DNA of 64,000 bases from Chryseobacterium sp. C-71 (GCF_020911865.1 NZ_CP087131.1:3968001-4032000), one strand, 5' to 3'. Counted from the stretch's first letter, positions 30,875 through 40,741 are shown. Numbers and translations: made by a program. The notes: generated by a model from the letters alone, not told the origin.

Positions 30875-31564
30875 ATGGACATTAAAAAAGAATTCAGAGA
30901 TTTCTCTGTAAAACACTTAGGAAATAGCGGTTTGGTAACCGATCAGTATATGGGAATGTATGGGCCAACCAACCTTACTCCTTATATCATGGAAGAAAGA
31001 AGATTGAACGTTGCACAAATGGACGTTTTCTCTCGTTTGATGATGGATAGAATCATCTTTTTGGGAACAGGAATTGACGACCAGGTTGCTAATATTGTGA
31101 CTGCGCAGCTTTTGTTCTTAGAAAGTTCAGATTCTGCAAAAGATATTCAGATCTATATCAACTCTCCTGGTGGAAGCGTTTATGCAGGTTTAGGAATTTA
31201 TGACACAATGCAGATCATCAAGCCAGACGTTGCAACAATCTGTACAGGTATTGCCGCTTCTATGGGAGCTGTTTTATTAGTTGCAGGTGAAAAAGGAAAA
31301 CGTTCTGCGCTTAAGCATTCAAGAGTGATGATTCACCAGCCGTCTGGAGGTGCACAAGGTGTTGCATCTGATATGGAAATCAACTTGAGAGAAATGTTGA
31401 AATTGAAAAAAGAATTGTATGACATCATTTCTGAGCATTCTGGACAGACTTACGAATGGGTAGAAAAAGCGTCTGACAGAGATTATTGGATGACTTCTAC
31501 CGAAGCGAAAGAATTCGGAATGGTCGATGAGGTTTTACAGAGAGCTAAGAAAGAAAAATTGTAG
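30875..31564 (+). CDS. clpP: ATP-dependent Clp protease proteolytic subunit
   Basis: A 229-residue serine protease subunit with the triad S129 (IAASMGA), H154 (MIHQPSGG) and D203 (SDRDYW); the spacing of 25 and 49 residues equals that of the E. coli enzyme. The N-terminus is extended by roughly 30 residues, as in related Bacteroidota. It forms the degradation chamber with ClpX or ClpA-type unfoldases, which are not in this window. Confidence 0.97.
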   Translation: MDIKKEFRDFSVKHLGNSGLVTDQYMGMYGPTNLTPYIMEERRLNVAQMDVFSRLMMDRIIFLGTGIDDQVANIVTAQLLFLESSDSAKDIQIYINSPGGSVYAGLGIYDTMQIIKPDVATICTGIAASMGAVLLVAGEKGKRSALKHSRVMIHQPSGGAQGVASDMEINLREMLKLKKELYDIISEHSGQTYEWVEKASDRDYWMTSTEAKEFGMVDEVLQRAKKEKL

Positions 31565-31575
31565 TATAATTTGCT

Positions 31576-31663
31576 AATAAGCTAATTTGAAAATTAGGCA
31601 GAATATAAAAAAGGGATGTAATTGTAAATTACGTCCCTTTTTTTATTTTCAAATTAGCTTATT
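31576..31663. terminator. Nested inverted repeats between clpP and tpiA
   Basis: An inner stem, AAAAAAGGGATGTAATT (31607-31623) with AATTACGTCCCTTTTTT (31627-31643), has one G-T pair and loop GTA. It is flanked by a perfect 19-bp inverted repeat (31576-31594 and 31645-31663). T-runs on both strands fit a bidirectional terminator for the convergent genes. Confidence 0.85.
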
Positions 31664-31677
31664 GACAAATTTTCAAA

Positions 31678-32436
31678 TTAATTAAACCCCTCAATAATTT
31701 TAGAAAAATCTTCCAGCTTCAAAGCTGCTCCGCCAATTAATCCACCGTCGATATCTGGTTGAGAGAAAATTTCTTTTGCATTATCAGGTTTTACAGAACC
31801 ACCATAAAGAATAGAAACTTCGTCAGCAACTTCCTGACCGTATTTTTCAGCGATAATTCCTCTGATGTGAGCGTGAATTTCCTGCGCCTGTTCCGGACTT
31901 GCAGTCTCGCCAGTTCCGATTGCCCAAACCGGTTCGTATGCGATCACAACTTTCTTGATTTCTTCTGCAGAAAGCGTGAAAAGAGCCGTTTCAGTCTGAG
32001 TTTTTACAACATCTAAGTGTTGTCCTGCTTTTCTCTGTTCAAGGGTTTCACCATTACAGTAAACAGGGATTAAACCTTTATCTAAAGCTAGTTTTACTTT
32101 TTTATTGCAGCTTTCGTCGTTTTCACCGTGATATTGTCTTCTTTCAGAGTGACCGATTAAAGAACCTGTTGCATCAATCGATTCCAGCATATCTGCAGAA
32201 AGTTCACCTGTGTAAGCACCATTTTCGAATTCGCTCATGTCTTGAGAAAAAACTCCGATTTCATCTTTTTCAAAGATGTCTTTAGCCATCATTAAATATA
32301 AAGATGGGGGAGCAATCCAAACTTCACAGTTGGTTTTATTTTCATTTTTATAACCTAATAATTGAATCATCAACTGCTGTGCTTCAATTACGTTTTTGTT
32401 CATTTTCCAGTTTCCTGCAACTATTTTTCGTCTCAT
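31678..32436 (-). CDS. tpiA: Triosephosphate isomerase
   Basis: A 252-residue TIM barrel that interconverts dihydroxyacetone phosphate and glyceraldehyde 3-phosphate. The N-terminal GNWKMNK carries the catalytic Lys, IGHSERR the His, and AYEPVWAIGTG the Glu. SILYGGSVKPDN binds phosphate. It is last in a five-gene operon, 13 bp after the S9 peptidase gene. Confidence 0.97.
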   Translation of the reverse strand: MRRKIVAGNWKMNKNVIEAQQLMIQLLGYKNENKTNCEVWIAPPSLYLMMAKDIFEKDEIGVFSQDMSEFENGAYTGELSADMLESIDATGSLIGHSERRQYHGENDESCNKKVKLALDKGLIPVYCNGETLEQRKAGQHLDVVKTQTETALFTLSAEEIKKVVIAYEPVWAIGTGETASPEQAQEIHAHIRGIIAEKYGQEVADEVSILYGGSVKPDNAKEIFSQPDIDGGLIGGAALKLEDFSKIIEGFN

Positions 32437-32449
32437 AGTTTATCTAAAA

Positions 32450-34579
32450 TTATTTATTAATTCCTTCTAATTTAAACATAAAAGCATACACCAAAGCAGT
32501 ATCTTTCAGGTAATCGAATCTTCCCGAAGCACCGCCGTGACCGTAAGCCATATCTGTTTTTAATAATAATACATTTTTGTCAGTTTTTAGATCTCTCAAT
32601 TTTGCGACCCATTTTGCGGGCTCAAAATACTGTACCTGAGAATCGTGCAAACCTGTCGTAACCAAAATATTCGGATAGTTTTTCTTCTCAATGTTTTCAT
32701 AAGGAGAATATGATTTCATATAAAAATAAGCTTCTTTATTATTAGGATTTCCCCATTCATCATATTCATTAGTGGTCAATGGAATAGTTTCATCCATCAT
32801 TGTATTCACAACATCTACAAACGGAACCTGGGAAATTATACCGTTCCAAAGGTCAGGTTTTATATTTGCGATAGCTCCCATCAATAGACCTCCTGCACTT
32901 CCTCCTTGTGCATATAAATGTTTTGGTGAAGTATATTTTTCTTTCACAAGATATTCTCCGGCATCTATAAAATCTGTAAAAGTGTTTTTCTTTTTCATCA
33001 TTTTACCGTCTTCATACCACTGCCTTCCCATTTCTTGGCCTCCGCGGATGTGCGCAATTGCAAACGCAAAACCTCTGTCTAAAAGGCTTAATCTTGTACT
33101 GCTGAATGTTGCATCAATAGAATTTCCGTAAGATCCGTAAGCGTAGAGTAGAAGCGGGCTGTTCCCATCTTTTTTATAACCTTTTTTATAAACGATAGAA
33201 ATCGGAATTTTTGTGCCGTCTTTTGCTGTTGCAAAAAGTCTTTCTGTAGTGTAATTAGTTTTATTGTATCCGCCTAAAATCTCCTGTTCTTTCAGTAAAA
33301 TTCTTTTTCCTGTTTTTAAATTTTGCTCAAACTGAGAACTTGGAGTAACAAGTGATGTATAACCAAAACGGAAATTATCGGTATTGTACTCTGGATTCCC
33401 CGATGGATAAACGGTATACGCAGGTTCATCGAATTTTAAAAATTCTTTTTTACCTGATTTTCTATCATAGATCACCAATTGCGAAAGTCCGTTTTGCCTT
33501 TCACTGAAAACCAGATAATTTTTAAACTCGCTGATTCCTTCCATCAACACATCTTTTCTGTGCGGAACAAAATCTTTCCAGTTTTCGACTCCTGTTTTGT
33601 TTAAAGGGGTTTCTACCACTTTAAAGTTGAGAGCATCTTTGTTGGTTGTGACTAAAAATCGATCTTCCAAAGGAGTTACATCATACAAAACATCTTTCAT
33701 TCTCGGTTGAAAAACTTTGAAAATTTCGTTGGGCTTGTTGGCATCAATATATCTTGTTTCAGAAGAAGTTGTAGCTCCGGAATAGATCATGATGAACTTT
33801 TCGTTCTTAGATTTTCCTACACCGATGTAATTGGTTTTGTCTTTTTCTTCATACACCAAAACATCTTTAGAAACATCTGTTCCCAGAGAATGTCTGAAAA
33901 TTTTCTCTGTCAGAAGTGTTTCAGGGTTTTTTGACGTGTAAAAAATAGTTTTGTTATCATTTGCCCAGGTTGCAGAACCAGTTGTATTTTTAATGCCCAG
34001 GTCAGTCGTTTTTCCTGTCGAAAGATCTTTTAAAAATAATTTGTATTGTCTTCTGGAAACATCATCTACTCCGAAAATCATTTTGGTATTATCTGAGCTG
34101 ATGCTGAAGCCCGAAGCAGAATAATATGCATGACCTTCTGCCATTTGATCTACATCCAGAAGAATTTCTTCGGGAGCAGTAAGGCTTCCTTTTTTTCTGC
34201 AATATTTGAAGTATTGTTTTCCTGTTTCTGTACGGCTGTAGTAATAATAACCGTTTTTAAAAGTAGGAACAGATTCATCTTTTTCCTTTATTCTAGCCTT
34301 CATTTCCTTGAAAAGCTGGTCTCTGAAAGGCTCTGTATCTTTCATCATCCCTTCCCAGTAAGAATTTTCTGCCTTCAGATAATCTACAACCTTTGAAGAA
34401 TCTTTTGCTTTTTTAAAATAATCGATCATCCAGTAATAAGGATCGTTTACCTTATCGGAATGAATTTCTCTTATATGTTCCTGCTTTTCTGCAACAGGAG
34501 CTTTTAAGTCTGGGAATTTTTGAGATTGATAGGTTGCAGAAATACTCATAGCTAATAATCCTAAATAAATTTTTTTCAT
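32450..34579 (-). CDS. S9 family prolyl oligopeptidase/oligopeptidase B-like
   Basis: A 709-residue secreted peptidase with a signal peptide (about 1-19). A seven-bladed propeller covers about 60-430 and the alpha/beta-hydrolase domain 440-709. The nucleophile is S561 in GGSAGG. The Asp is in GLHDSQVQY and the His in YGHGGASGR. It most resembles protease II, which cuts short peptides after basic residues, but here it is exported. It sits between TerB-like and tpiA genes. Confidence 0.92.
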   Translation of the reverse strand: MKKIYLGLLAMSISATYQSQKFPDLKAPVAEKQEHIREIHSDKVNDPYYWMIDYFKKAKDSSKVVDYLKAENSYWEGMMKDTEPFRDQLFKEMKARIKEKDESVPTFKNGYYYYSRTETGKQYFKYCRKKGSLTAPEEILLDVDQMAEGHAYYSASGFSISSDNTKMIFGVDDVSRRQYKLFLKDLSTGKTTDLGIKNTTGSATWANDNKTIFYTSKNPETLLTEKIFRHSLGTDVSKDVLVYEEKDKTNYIGVGKSKNEKFIMIYSGATTSSETRYIDANKPNEIFKVFQPRMKDVLYDVTPLEDRFLVTTNKDALNFKVVETPLNKTGVENWKDFVPHRKDVLMEGISEFKNYLVFSERQNGLSQLVIYDRKSGKKEFLKFDEPAYTVYPSGNPEYNTDNFRFGYTSLVTPSSQFEQNLKTGKRILLKEQEILGGYNKTNYTTERLFATAKDGTKIPISIVYKKGYKKDGNSPLLLYAYGSYGNSIDATFSSTRLSLLDRGFAFAIAHIRGGQEMGRQWYEDGKMMKKKNTFTDFIDAGEYLVKEKYTSPKHLYAQGGSAGGLLMGAIANIKPDLWNGIISQVPFVDVVNTMMDETIPLTTNEYDEWGNPNNKEAYFYMKSYSPYENIEKKNYPNILVTTGLHDSQVQYFEPAKWVAKLRDLKTDKNVLLLKTDMAYGHGGASGRFDYLKDTALVYAFMFKLEGINK

Positions 34580-34599
34580 GGCTGTATTTTTTCAAAAGT

Positions 34600-34950
34600 C
34601 TATGCCAGATTCCAAAGATTTTTCAGAAGCGTATAAAAAGTATGCTCTTCGTCAGTTACTACATCATCGGCCTTTATCAAAGTTTTTGCAAATTGAATAA
34701 AACTTTTACGTTCTTCTTCCGTAGAATCATCTAAGAAACAACGTCCGTGAAATTCAAAATGATCTTTCCATTCTTCTGGCTGAAGTAGGGCAATGGCTTC
34801 CAATTCGTTATCCAAATTGATTTTAAATGGAAATTCCTCTGCCAGATATTGTTGTACAAGCATTCCTTCTTCCGGTGCAAATTCTCCGTCTACAGAAGAA
34901 AGAATCATTAATAAGTGATAACCAGCGATTGATTTATTTGATTTATGCAT
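34600..34950 (-). CDS. TerB-like protein
   Basis: A 116-residue helical cytoplasmic protein of the TerB-like family: YHLLMILSSVDGEFAPEEG near the start and IKADDVVTDEEHTFYTLL near the end are the paired acidic helical motifs. Despite the tellurite label, such proteins are widespread with unclear roles. It is 20 bp before the S9 peptidase gene. Confidence 0.75.
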   Translation of the reverse strand: MHKSNKSIAGYHLLMILSSVDGEFAPEEGMLVQQYLAEEFPFKINLDNELEAIALLQPEEWKDHFEFHGRCFLDDSTEEERKSFIQFAKTLIKADDVVTDEEHTFYTLLKNLWNLA

Positions 34951-35005
34951 TTAAATATGTTTTAATTTTTTTTATTTAAAAAAATGTCTAAAAGGTTACA
35001 ATTGA

Positions 35006-36115
35006 TTAGTCAATATAATTTTTAGCGGGCTGTTTGTCTACAATTTTCCCGTCTTGCAATGTTAAAACGAACGGGTTGCTTCTTGCTATCGTTTTGATTG
35101 CAGTACCATCCATCATTGCATTTTTAATGGTTTTAAAAGTCGTCGGAATGGTAGAAATTCCATAAACAACTGCAGTTTTGTCAGTATTTACTTTGGCTTC
35201 AACTTTCTTTAGCAAGTCGGCTGAAACTTCTTTCGGATGATAAGAAAACACCAAAATGGCTTTCGGAGCATTGATAATTTCATCCGTTAAATCAATTCCT
35301 GTAGGATCTTCAATCTTAAATTTAGCAATCTCAGATTTATATCCTTGTTTCATCAGTTTAGACTCATTTTTATCTTCTTCAATTTTCCATGGTGAGCCTT
35401 CTTCCCAATATTTTGTCTGGTTGATATAATCATCCTGATTTACCTTCAAAACTTCTCCAGTTTTCGAATTTTTTAACGAGTAAAAAGTTTTGTATTCTGA
35501 AGGATTTTTGCTGATTTTTACTTTTTCAGCTTTCAAATCTGTCCCAATTTTATAATCACGGAAATCGATGATTGGTTCATTGATAATGCCTTGAGCCATA
35601 ATGAAAATCATGATTCCTGAAAAAATCCCGAATGCGATTGAAAATAATTTGTTGTTTTGAGGTTTTGATGAACTTGAGTAATCATCTTTTTTGTTCCATT
35701 CTTTTCTGTATAAGAAAAACAGAATGATAAGTCCAACCAAAAGAACAATGTCTTTCACAAAGCTTTCCCAAGGTGTGAATTTAATGGCATCTCCGAAACA
35801 TCCACAATCAGTTACTACATTGAAGTAGGCTGAATAAAACGTCAGAAATCCGAAGAAAACACACAAGGCGATCAGTGCAGAAAGCGTGAATTTCAGTTTA
35901 AATTTCAGCAAAAGCATAAAACCTAACCACAATTCTAAAACCACCACAATGATTGAAAAAAGCAAAGCAAATTTTACAAAAAACGGCATGTCAAAAACCG
36001 ATGGTTCAAAATATTCTTCCATTTTAAATGAAAATCCTACCAGATCTACTGCTTTAACAAACCCTGAAAGGATGAAAATGATGGCGACGACGAAACGTAA
36101 TAAACCTTTAATCAT
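35006..36115 (-). CDS. BT_3928-like membrane protein with DoxX-type domain
   Basis: A 369-residue protein. Residues 1-140 form four membrane helices of the DoxX/MauE type (LLRFVVAIIFILSGFVKAVDLVGF), a fifth helix lies near 155-175, and the rest (185-369) resembles a periplasmic thioredoxin-like part without a CxxC motif. The family sits next to tpiA and a DUF1599 gene in many Bacteroidota. The function is unknown; a link to redox handling in the envelope is only inferred. Confidence 0.82.
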   Translation of the reverse strand: MIKGLLRFVVAIIFILSGFVKAVDLVGFSFKMEEYFEPSVFDMPFFVKFALLFSIIVVVLELWLGFMLLLKFKLKFTLSALIALCVFFGFLTFYSAYFNVVTDCGCFGDAIKFTPWESFVKDIVLLVGLIILFFLYRKEWNKKDDYSSSSKPQNNKLFSIAFGIFSGIMIFIMAQGIINEPIIDFRDYKIGTDLKAEKVKISKNPSEYKTFYSLKNSKTGEVLKVNQDDYINQTKYWEEGSPWKIEEDKNESKLMKQGYKSEIAKFKIEDPTGIDLTDEIINAPKAILVFSYHPKEVSADLLKKVEAKVNTDKTAVVYGISTIPTTFKTIKNAMMDGTAIKTIARSNPFVLTLQDGKIVDKQPAKNYID

Positions 36116-36116
36116 A

Positions 36117-36683
36117 TTATATAATTTGATGTTCTATATTGTTTTCTTTTTCTGAGAATTTAATCAGACAAAACACTGCGTAATTCAGCATATCAAAATA
36201 ATTCGCATCCAGACCTTCCGAAACGATGGTAACGCCTTGATTATCTTCAATTTGTTTTGTTCTTAAAACTTTTTGGTAAATTAAATCAGTAATTGAAGAA
36301 ATTCTCATGTCTCTCCACGCTTCGCCATAGTCGTGATTTTTTCTTTCCATTAAAGCTTGAGCTTCATGAGCATACTGGTCATAAAGACTTAAAATTTCAT
36401 CTTTATTTTCATTAAAATCATTCGAAAAACCTTTCTCTAATTGAATCAGACCAATAATCGAGTAATTGACGACAGCAATGAATTCTCCTTCTTCACTTTC
36501 GTCAATCATTTTCACATCTGTCATCTGTAATGTGCGGATTCTGTTGACTTTAATGTAGATTTGGTCGGTAATTGAACTCGGTCTCAAAACTCGCCAAGCT
36601 GCACCGTAATCTTGTAATTTTTTACTGAAAAGATCACGACATTCGCTGATAATTTTCTCGAACTGGATTGAAGTTTTTAACAT
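36117..36683 (-). CDS. DUF1599 domain protein
   Basis: A 188-residue protein with two related halves, DYGAAWRVLRPSSITDQIYIKVNRIRTLQ (about 27-55) and DYGEAWRDMRISSITDLIYQKVLRTKQIE (about 119-147), the hallmark of DUF1599. The function is unknown; the helical architecture suggests relation to MazG-like nucleotide hydrolases, which I cannot confirm. It is first in the tpiA operon, 1 bp before the BT_3928-like gene. Confidence 0.85.
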   Translation of the reverse strand: MLKTSIQFEKIISECRDLFSKKLQDYGAAWRVLRPSSITDQIYIKVNRIRTLQMTDVKMIDESEEGEFIAVVNYSIIGLIQLEKGFSNDFNENKDEILSLYDQYAHEAQALMERKNHDYGEAWRDMRISSITDLIYQKVLRTKQIEDNQGVTIVSEGLDANYFDMLNYAVFCLIKFSEKENNIEHQII

Positions 36684-36700
36684 ACATTCTCTTAATAGCC

Positions 36701-36708
36701 CAAATATA
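36701..36708 (-). promoter_or_regulatory. -7 element of the DUF1599-tpiA operon
   Basis: TATATTTG on the minus strand, 18 bp before the ATG at 36683; it fits TANNTTTG. No TTG at the expected distance. Confidence 0.5.
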
Positions 36709-36841
36709 CGAATTAGGTTTTAGGTAGCGGGAATATGGCATAGAGTTTTTGAGTATGACCGAGCGAGAGTTTAAGATTTGTGGTTTTTAATTTTATTATT
36801 TCTAAAAGTTAATTTCATTTAAATTTTGTGAAGTTTTAGTT

Positions 36842-36849
36842 TATTTTTG
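36842..36849 (+). promoter_or_regulatory. -7 element of folP
   Basis: TATTTTTG fits TANNTTTG and lies 24 bp before the folP ATG; divergent to the element at 36701. Confidence 0.45.
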
Positions 36850-36873
36850 CGGAAATAAATTCGATGTATCCGG

Positions 36874-37743
36874 ATGCCTGCAAATAATGTAATTCTTTCG
36901 CCGTTCCACACTTCCCAGAACTTCCATTCAATCAACTGTAACGGAAGATTAATAGATTTAAATGTACCACAATTGATGGGAATTCTGAATCTCACACCCG
37001 ATTCTTTTTCGGACGGAGGTAAATTTAATGATGAAAAATCTGCATTGAAACAGGCTGAAAAGTTGTTGAAAGATGGAGCATTGATGATTGATATCGGTCC
37101 ACAGTCTACACGGCCGAATGCAGATTTTTTGAGCAGTGAAGAGGAAATTAAAAGAATTGGAAACGTCATTTCATTAATTAAAAAAGAATTTCCTGAGGCT
37201 CTAATTTCACTCGATACTTTTTATGCTGAAACAGTGAAATTTTGTTTTAATGAAGGAATTGATATCGTTAATGATATATCAGGCGGACAGTTTGATGTGG
37301 AAATGCTTGATGCCGTTGCCGAAACAAAACTTCCTTACATTCTAATGCATGTCAATCCGTCATATCAAACGATGCATGAAAAAACTTCTTTCGCCGATAT
37401 TACTTTGACGGTCAATCAGTATTTTTCAAAGAAAACCGATGAATTATTAAAAATCGGGATCAAAGATATTATTCTTGATCCGGGTTTTGGTTTTGGAAAA
37501 ACGGTGGAAGATCAGATGAAAATGATTGATGAGGTGGAATTTTTCGGTTTTGGAAGTTTTCCTTTGCTGATCGGGATTTCAAGAAAATCATTTATTTATA
37601 AGCCATTAGGTAAATCTGCTTTAGACATTAATGAAGAAACTCAAAAACTACACCTGAAAGCTTTACATCAAGGTGCAAAAATCCTGCGTGTGCATGATGT
37701 CTCTGAAGCAAAAAAGACTATTGATGAATTTTTAAATAACTAA
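36874..37743 (+). CDS. folP: Dihydropteroate synthase
   Basis: A 289-residue TIM-barrel enzyme that joins p-aminobenzoate to the pterin in folate synthesis and is the target of sulfonamides. Motifs: MGILNLTPDSFSDGG (near 34-48), IDIGPQSTRPNA, NDISGG, DPGFGFGKT and GISRKSF. The start at 36874 adds about 25 residues before the barrel. It is divergent from the DUF1599 operon, a frequent layout in the phylum, and ends in a terminator. Confidence 0.96.
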   Translation: MPANNVILSPFHTSQNFHSINCNGRLIDLNVPQLMGILNLTPDSFSDGGKFNDEKSALKQAEKLLKDGALMIDIGPQSTRPNADFLSSEEEIKRIGNVISLIKKEFPEALISLDTFYAETVKFCFNEGIDIVNDISGGQFDVEMLDAVAETKLPYILMHVNPSYQTMHEKTSFADITLTVNQYFSKKTDELLKIGIKDIILDPGFGFGKTVEDQMKMIDEVEFFGFGSFPLLIGISRKSFIYKPLGKSALDINEETQKLHLKALHQGAKILRVHDVSEAKKTIDEFLNN

Positions 37744-37755
37744 AATTTAGTCAAA

Positions 37756-37793
37756 AAAAAACCTCTCAAAACGTAAATCTTGAGAGGTTTTTT
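37756..37793. terminator. Terminator between folP and the DUF5686 gene
   Basis: A perfect 14-bp stem, AAAAAACCTCTCAA (37756-37769) and TTGAGAGGTTTTTT (37780-37793). It can work in both directions for the convergent genes. Confidence 0.85.
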
Positions 37794-37841
37794 GAAATAT
37801 TTTTTTGGATAATTCAGTACTAAATTACCACTTACTCATCT

Positions 37842-40295
37842 TTAAAACCCTAATAATTTCAATTTAAACTGAATGGCAAAATTATCTTTAAACTTCGGTG
37901 TGTTGTAATGTCCGACTCTGTAGAAAAATCCAAGATTGAATTGTGAAGAAAGGAAATTATTCCATTCCAGACCCAGCTCATTGTACAAATGATCTAGTTT
38001 TTTGAATTCAAATTGATGAAATTCTGGATTTTTCATATCTCCGATTGTCCCTCTGTAGATGAAATCGAAACTTGAAACATTCTTCCCAAAACTTTTAAAA
38101 TACCACGGAAGTCTGTGCGTCAGATAAGCTCCCACAAATTTATCGTTGTAATATTCTCCACCTTCCATCGTTGCAAAACCAAGATATGAAGTCAGGTTAA
38201 AATTTAATCCGCCATTGCCTTTCCCCAAACCATTCATGGTGAAATTTTTCCAGATCGGAGCATCGCCAACGATAATTCCTCCATACGCTCTTACACCAGT
38301 TACACCCAGTTTTGTTTTAAAATTGTGAACGAAAAGTGCATCAAATCTGCTGAAATTAAAATCTCCGTCGAAACTCTTGAATCCTTGCTCGTAATTTAAA
38401 TACACTTCGGGAAGACTTTGCTCGTATGTATATTTTCCGGTTGGCGTCATAATATTCTTTGAATTCGGAGAATATTTTAAGGTAATCGTTGATGAAGTAA
38501 CATCAAACTGACTTCCCAAACCTTTGTAATTGTAAGCAAATTTAGATTCTTCCTGCGTTCTTTTTGCGGCAACATTTACGGTTAATCCGTTGGTGATGTC
38601 ATTCTCATAACTTACTTTAAAACCTTCATGTCCGAAGAAAACTCCGTTGTTCAGTGCTACGCCGGAGTTCATGATTTTCATTCTGAAATTCCATAGATTT
38701 TCTGAAAATCGACCTGCTGCCATTACATCATTGAAATATTCCACACGGAAAAAAGAGTTCTTTTCTAACGTTGTACGAACGTCAACTCCGGCTCCGTATT
38801 TAAAATCTTTGTCATAAATTCCATAAGCAAAATAAGCATCAGGCGAAATGTATTTATTGAATTTTTCGTTCAGTTTTGCACCCGCTCCAAAACGGAAATG
38901 CTCATATTTATTGTAACCAATTAATCTTGCCAAATCAAAATCTACCATTCCCACTCTTATTTTTCCTTTCAGCAAACCGGTAAGGGCTTTGGCTTTTTGG
39001 TCCAGTTTGTATTTGCTGCTCAAACTGTCAATTTTTGAATACGTAGTTACTTCACGATCGGTCAGATTTTCAGTTCTGTATTGATCAATCAGATTTCCGT
39101 CAGAATTTTTCACATCAATCGTATAGCCTTTAAAATCTTGTGGTTTTTCTTCAATGGGAGTTTTAAAATCAAAATAATCTGCAGTTGCAAAGGCATAACT
39201 TCCAAATTTCTTTCTTGCATTTTTGTCGGCTTCTTTCTCTTCTTTGCTTTTATTTTTATCTGATGAATCTTCGGTATCAAAAGAGGTAGAGCCCATTTTG
39301 AGTTTGTAGTTTTCTTTCACCAGAAACCATTTGTTCTCGATAGGTTTCCAAATACTGGTGATGCTTCCTTCACTTTTAATTTTGCTGTTGCTTTCGATTT
39401 TTTTCAAAGCGTAGGTTTCTTTGTCAACATAGATGTATCCGTTAAATTTTCTTTTATTTACGGCCTCTTTATAATCTACCTGGCGAAAACGAATCACGTA
39501 ATTTTCTCTGCCGTCAATCTCAATAGAATCAGTCAGGAAAAAACGATAAAGGTTTCTGTTTTCTTCTTTTATTTCTTTCGGAATTACATTTCTGTTGGAA
39601 CGGAAAGCCATCAATTCATAAATGGGTTCTTTTAAACCTGCTATTTTATTGTCTAAAATATTGGTTTTCTCGCCGTATTTTTTTGAATATAAACTTTGTG
39701 AAGCTCTTTCCCACAAAAACATTTTGCTTTTCCCAACCAATTTCATCAGGTTCACAGACTCTAGAGAATCTTTTTTTTCCTGAGCTTTCATCGGCTGCTG
39801 TGGAAGACTTTTCAGCGAATCAATTCGGTTGGCGATGTATGTATTGTAAGCATTGATACTGTCTTCATCAAAATCTAAAGAAATTTTTTCGTAAGATTTA
39901 AATGAATAAGAATCCAGACTTAGCGGAGAATTCCGCTTGTAATTATCATTGATTTTTCTAAGAATCTCCAAAGCTCGCGGATCACTTTTATCTTCAAGAA
40001 TTACCGTTTGTATATTTTGAGTTTTAGAATCAGCCTTTGATAAAAAAACTTCCATCACTTTATCAACCACGACATCATCTTCATAAAAACCTCTCGCAGA
40101 AACTTCTACTTTTTTACATTTTGTTCTGAAATTGAGAACTCCGGAAGCATCTGTTTTCCCCAGCAATTTGTTATTGCAGGTCACTGAAGCATTAGAGATC
40201 ACAGACTGATCTCCTGAACTTTTAACGGTAATTTTCGACTGTGAGAAAATGCTGATGTATCCGAGTGATAACAGCAATAAATACAATTTTTTCAT
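37842..40295 (-). CDS. DUF5686 outer-membrane protein with carboxypeptidase-like N-terminal domain
   Basis: An 817-residue protein with signal peptide 1-18, a carboxypeptidase-regulatory-like beta domain (20-95), a middle DUF5686 region and a C-terminal beta-barrel (about 440-817) that ends in phenylalanine, as Bam-inserted barrels do. DUF5686 proteins are Bacteroidota-specific outer-membrane proteins of unclear function. It is closely similar along its length to the protein at 40887-43301, so the two arose by duplication. Confidence 0.85.
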   Translation of the reverse strand: MKKLYLLLLSLGYISIFSQSKITVKSSGDQSVISNASVTCNNKLLGKTDASGVLNFRTKCKKVEVSARGFYEDDVVVDKVMEVFLSKADSKTQNIQTVILEDKSDPRALEILRKINDNYKRNSPLSLDSYSFKSYEKISLDFDEDSINAYNTYIANRIDSLKSLPQQPMKAQEKKDSLESVNLMKLVGKSKMFLWERASQSLYSKKYGEKTNILDNKIAGLKEPIYELMAFRSNRNVIPKEIKEENRNLYRFFLTDSIEIDGRENYVIRFRQVDYKEAVNKRKFNGYIYVDKETYALKKIESNSKIKSEGSITSIWKPIENKWFLVKENYKLKMGSTSFDTEDSSDKNKSKEEKEADKNARKKFGSYAFATADYFDFKTPIEEKPQDFKGYTIDVKNSDGNLIDQYRTENLTDREVTTYSKIDSLSSKYKLDQKAKALTGLLKGKIRVGMVDFDLARLIGYNKYEHFRFGAGAKLNEKFNKYISPDAYFAYGIYDKDFKYGAGVDVRTTLEKNSFFRVEYFNDVMAAGRFSENLWNFRMKIMNSGVALNNGVFFGHEGFKVSYENDITNGLTVNVAAKRTQEESKFAYNYKGLGSQFDVTSSTITLKYSPNSKNIMTPTGKYTYEQSLPEVYLNYEQGFKSFDGDFNFSRFDALFVHNFKTKLGVTGVRAYGGIIVGDAPIWKNFTMNGLGKGNGGLNFNLTSYLGFATMEGGEYYNDKFVGAYLTHRLPWYFKSFGKNVSSFDFIYRGTIGDMKNPEFHQFEFKKLDHLYNELGLEWNNFLSSQFNLGFFYRVGHYNTPKFKDNFAIQFKLKLLGF

Positions 40296-40437
40296 AAAGA
40301 ATTTCTAACGATTAAATTTGATTGGCTGGTGATGAATTTTCTTTTCTTTTTATTTTAAGTTGAAAATCATGTAAATCAAATCAGCTATGGCAAATTAAGT
40401 GCCGTAGAAGTTAAGAATTCTTAATGTAATTTATTTA

Positions 40438-40674
40438 TCAATTAAGATGTGCCTGTTTTTCAGTAAATTCTTTAGAGAATTTTATTCTGTCTTCTTCCAG
40501 TTGCTCCTGATTGTCGGGTAAGATATAATTAAATAAAATTTTGTCTTCATTGTCTAAGAAAATCATTTCTTTTTCTTCACCATCGATCATTTGTGAGAAA
40601 ATTGCCCACATCGAGGTGTCTTTTAGTCTTAATAGTTCAAAAAACTGTTCTGCTTTAATTTCTATTTTTTTCAT
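40438..40674 (-). CDS. Small acidic protein of unknown function
   Basis: A 78-residue soluble protein rich in Glu, Asp and Lys without cysteines. I recognise no family. The middle segment MWAIFSQMIDGEEKEMIFLDNEDKIL suggests a small beta-alpha unit. It lies between the two DUF5686 paralogues and has a CTTTGCG repeat about 46 bp upstream of its start. Confidence 0.5.
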   Translation of the reverse strand: MKKIEIKAEQFFELLRLKDTSMWAIFSQMIDGEEKEMIFLDNEDKILFNYILPDNQEQLEEDRIKFSKEFTEKQAHLN

Positions 40675-40710
40675 TGATTTATCTTGAATATTTAATTTAA
40701 CATAAGTTTT

Positions 40711-40741
40711 GTTTTTAAACGCAAAGTGCGCAAAGATTTTT
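40711..40741 (-). repeat. CTTTGCG repeat
   Basis: On the minus strand it reads ATCTTTGCGCACTTTGCG then TTTAAAAAC, pointing into the small gene that starts at 40674. It aligns closely with the copy at 44691-44720. Confidence 0.6.
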
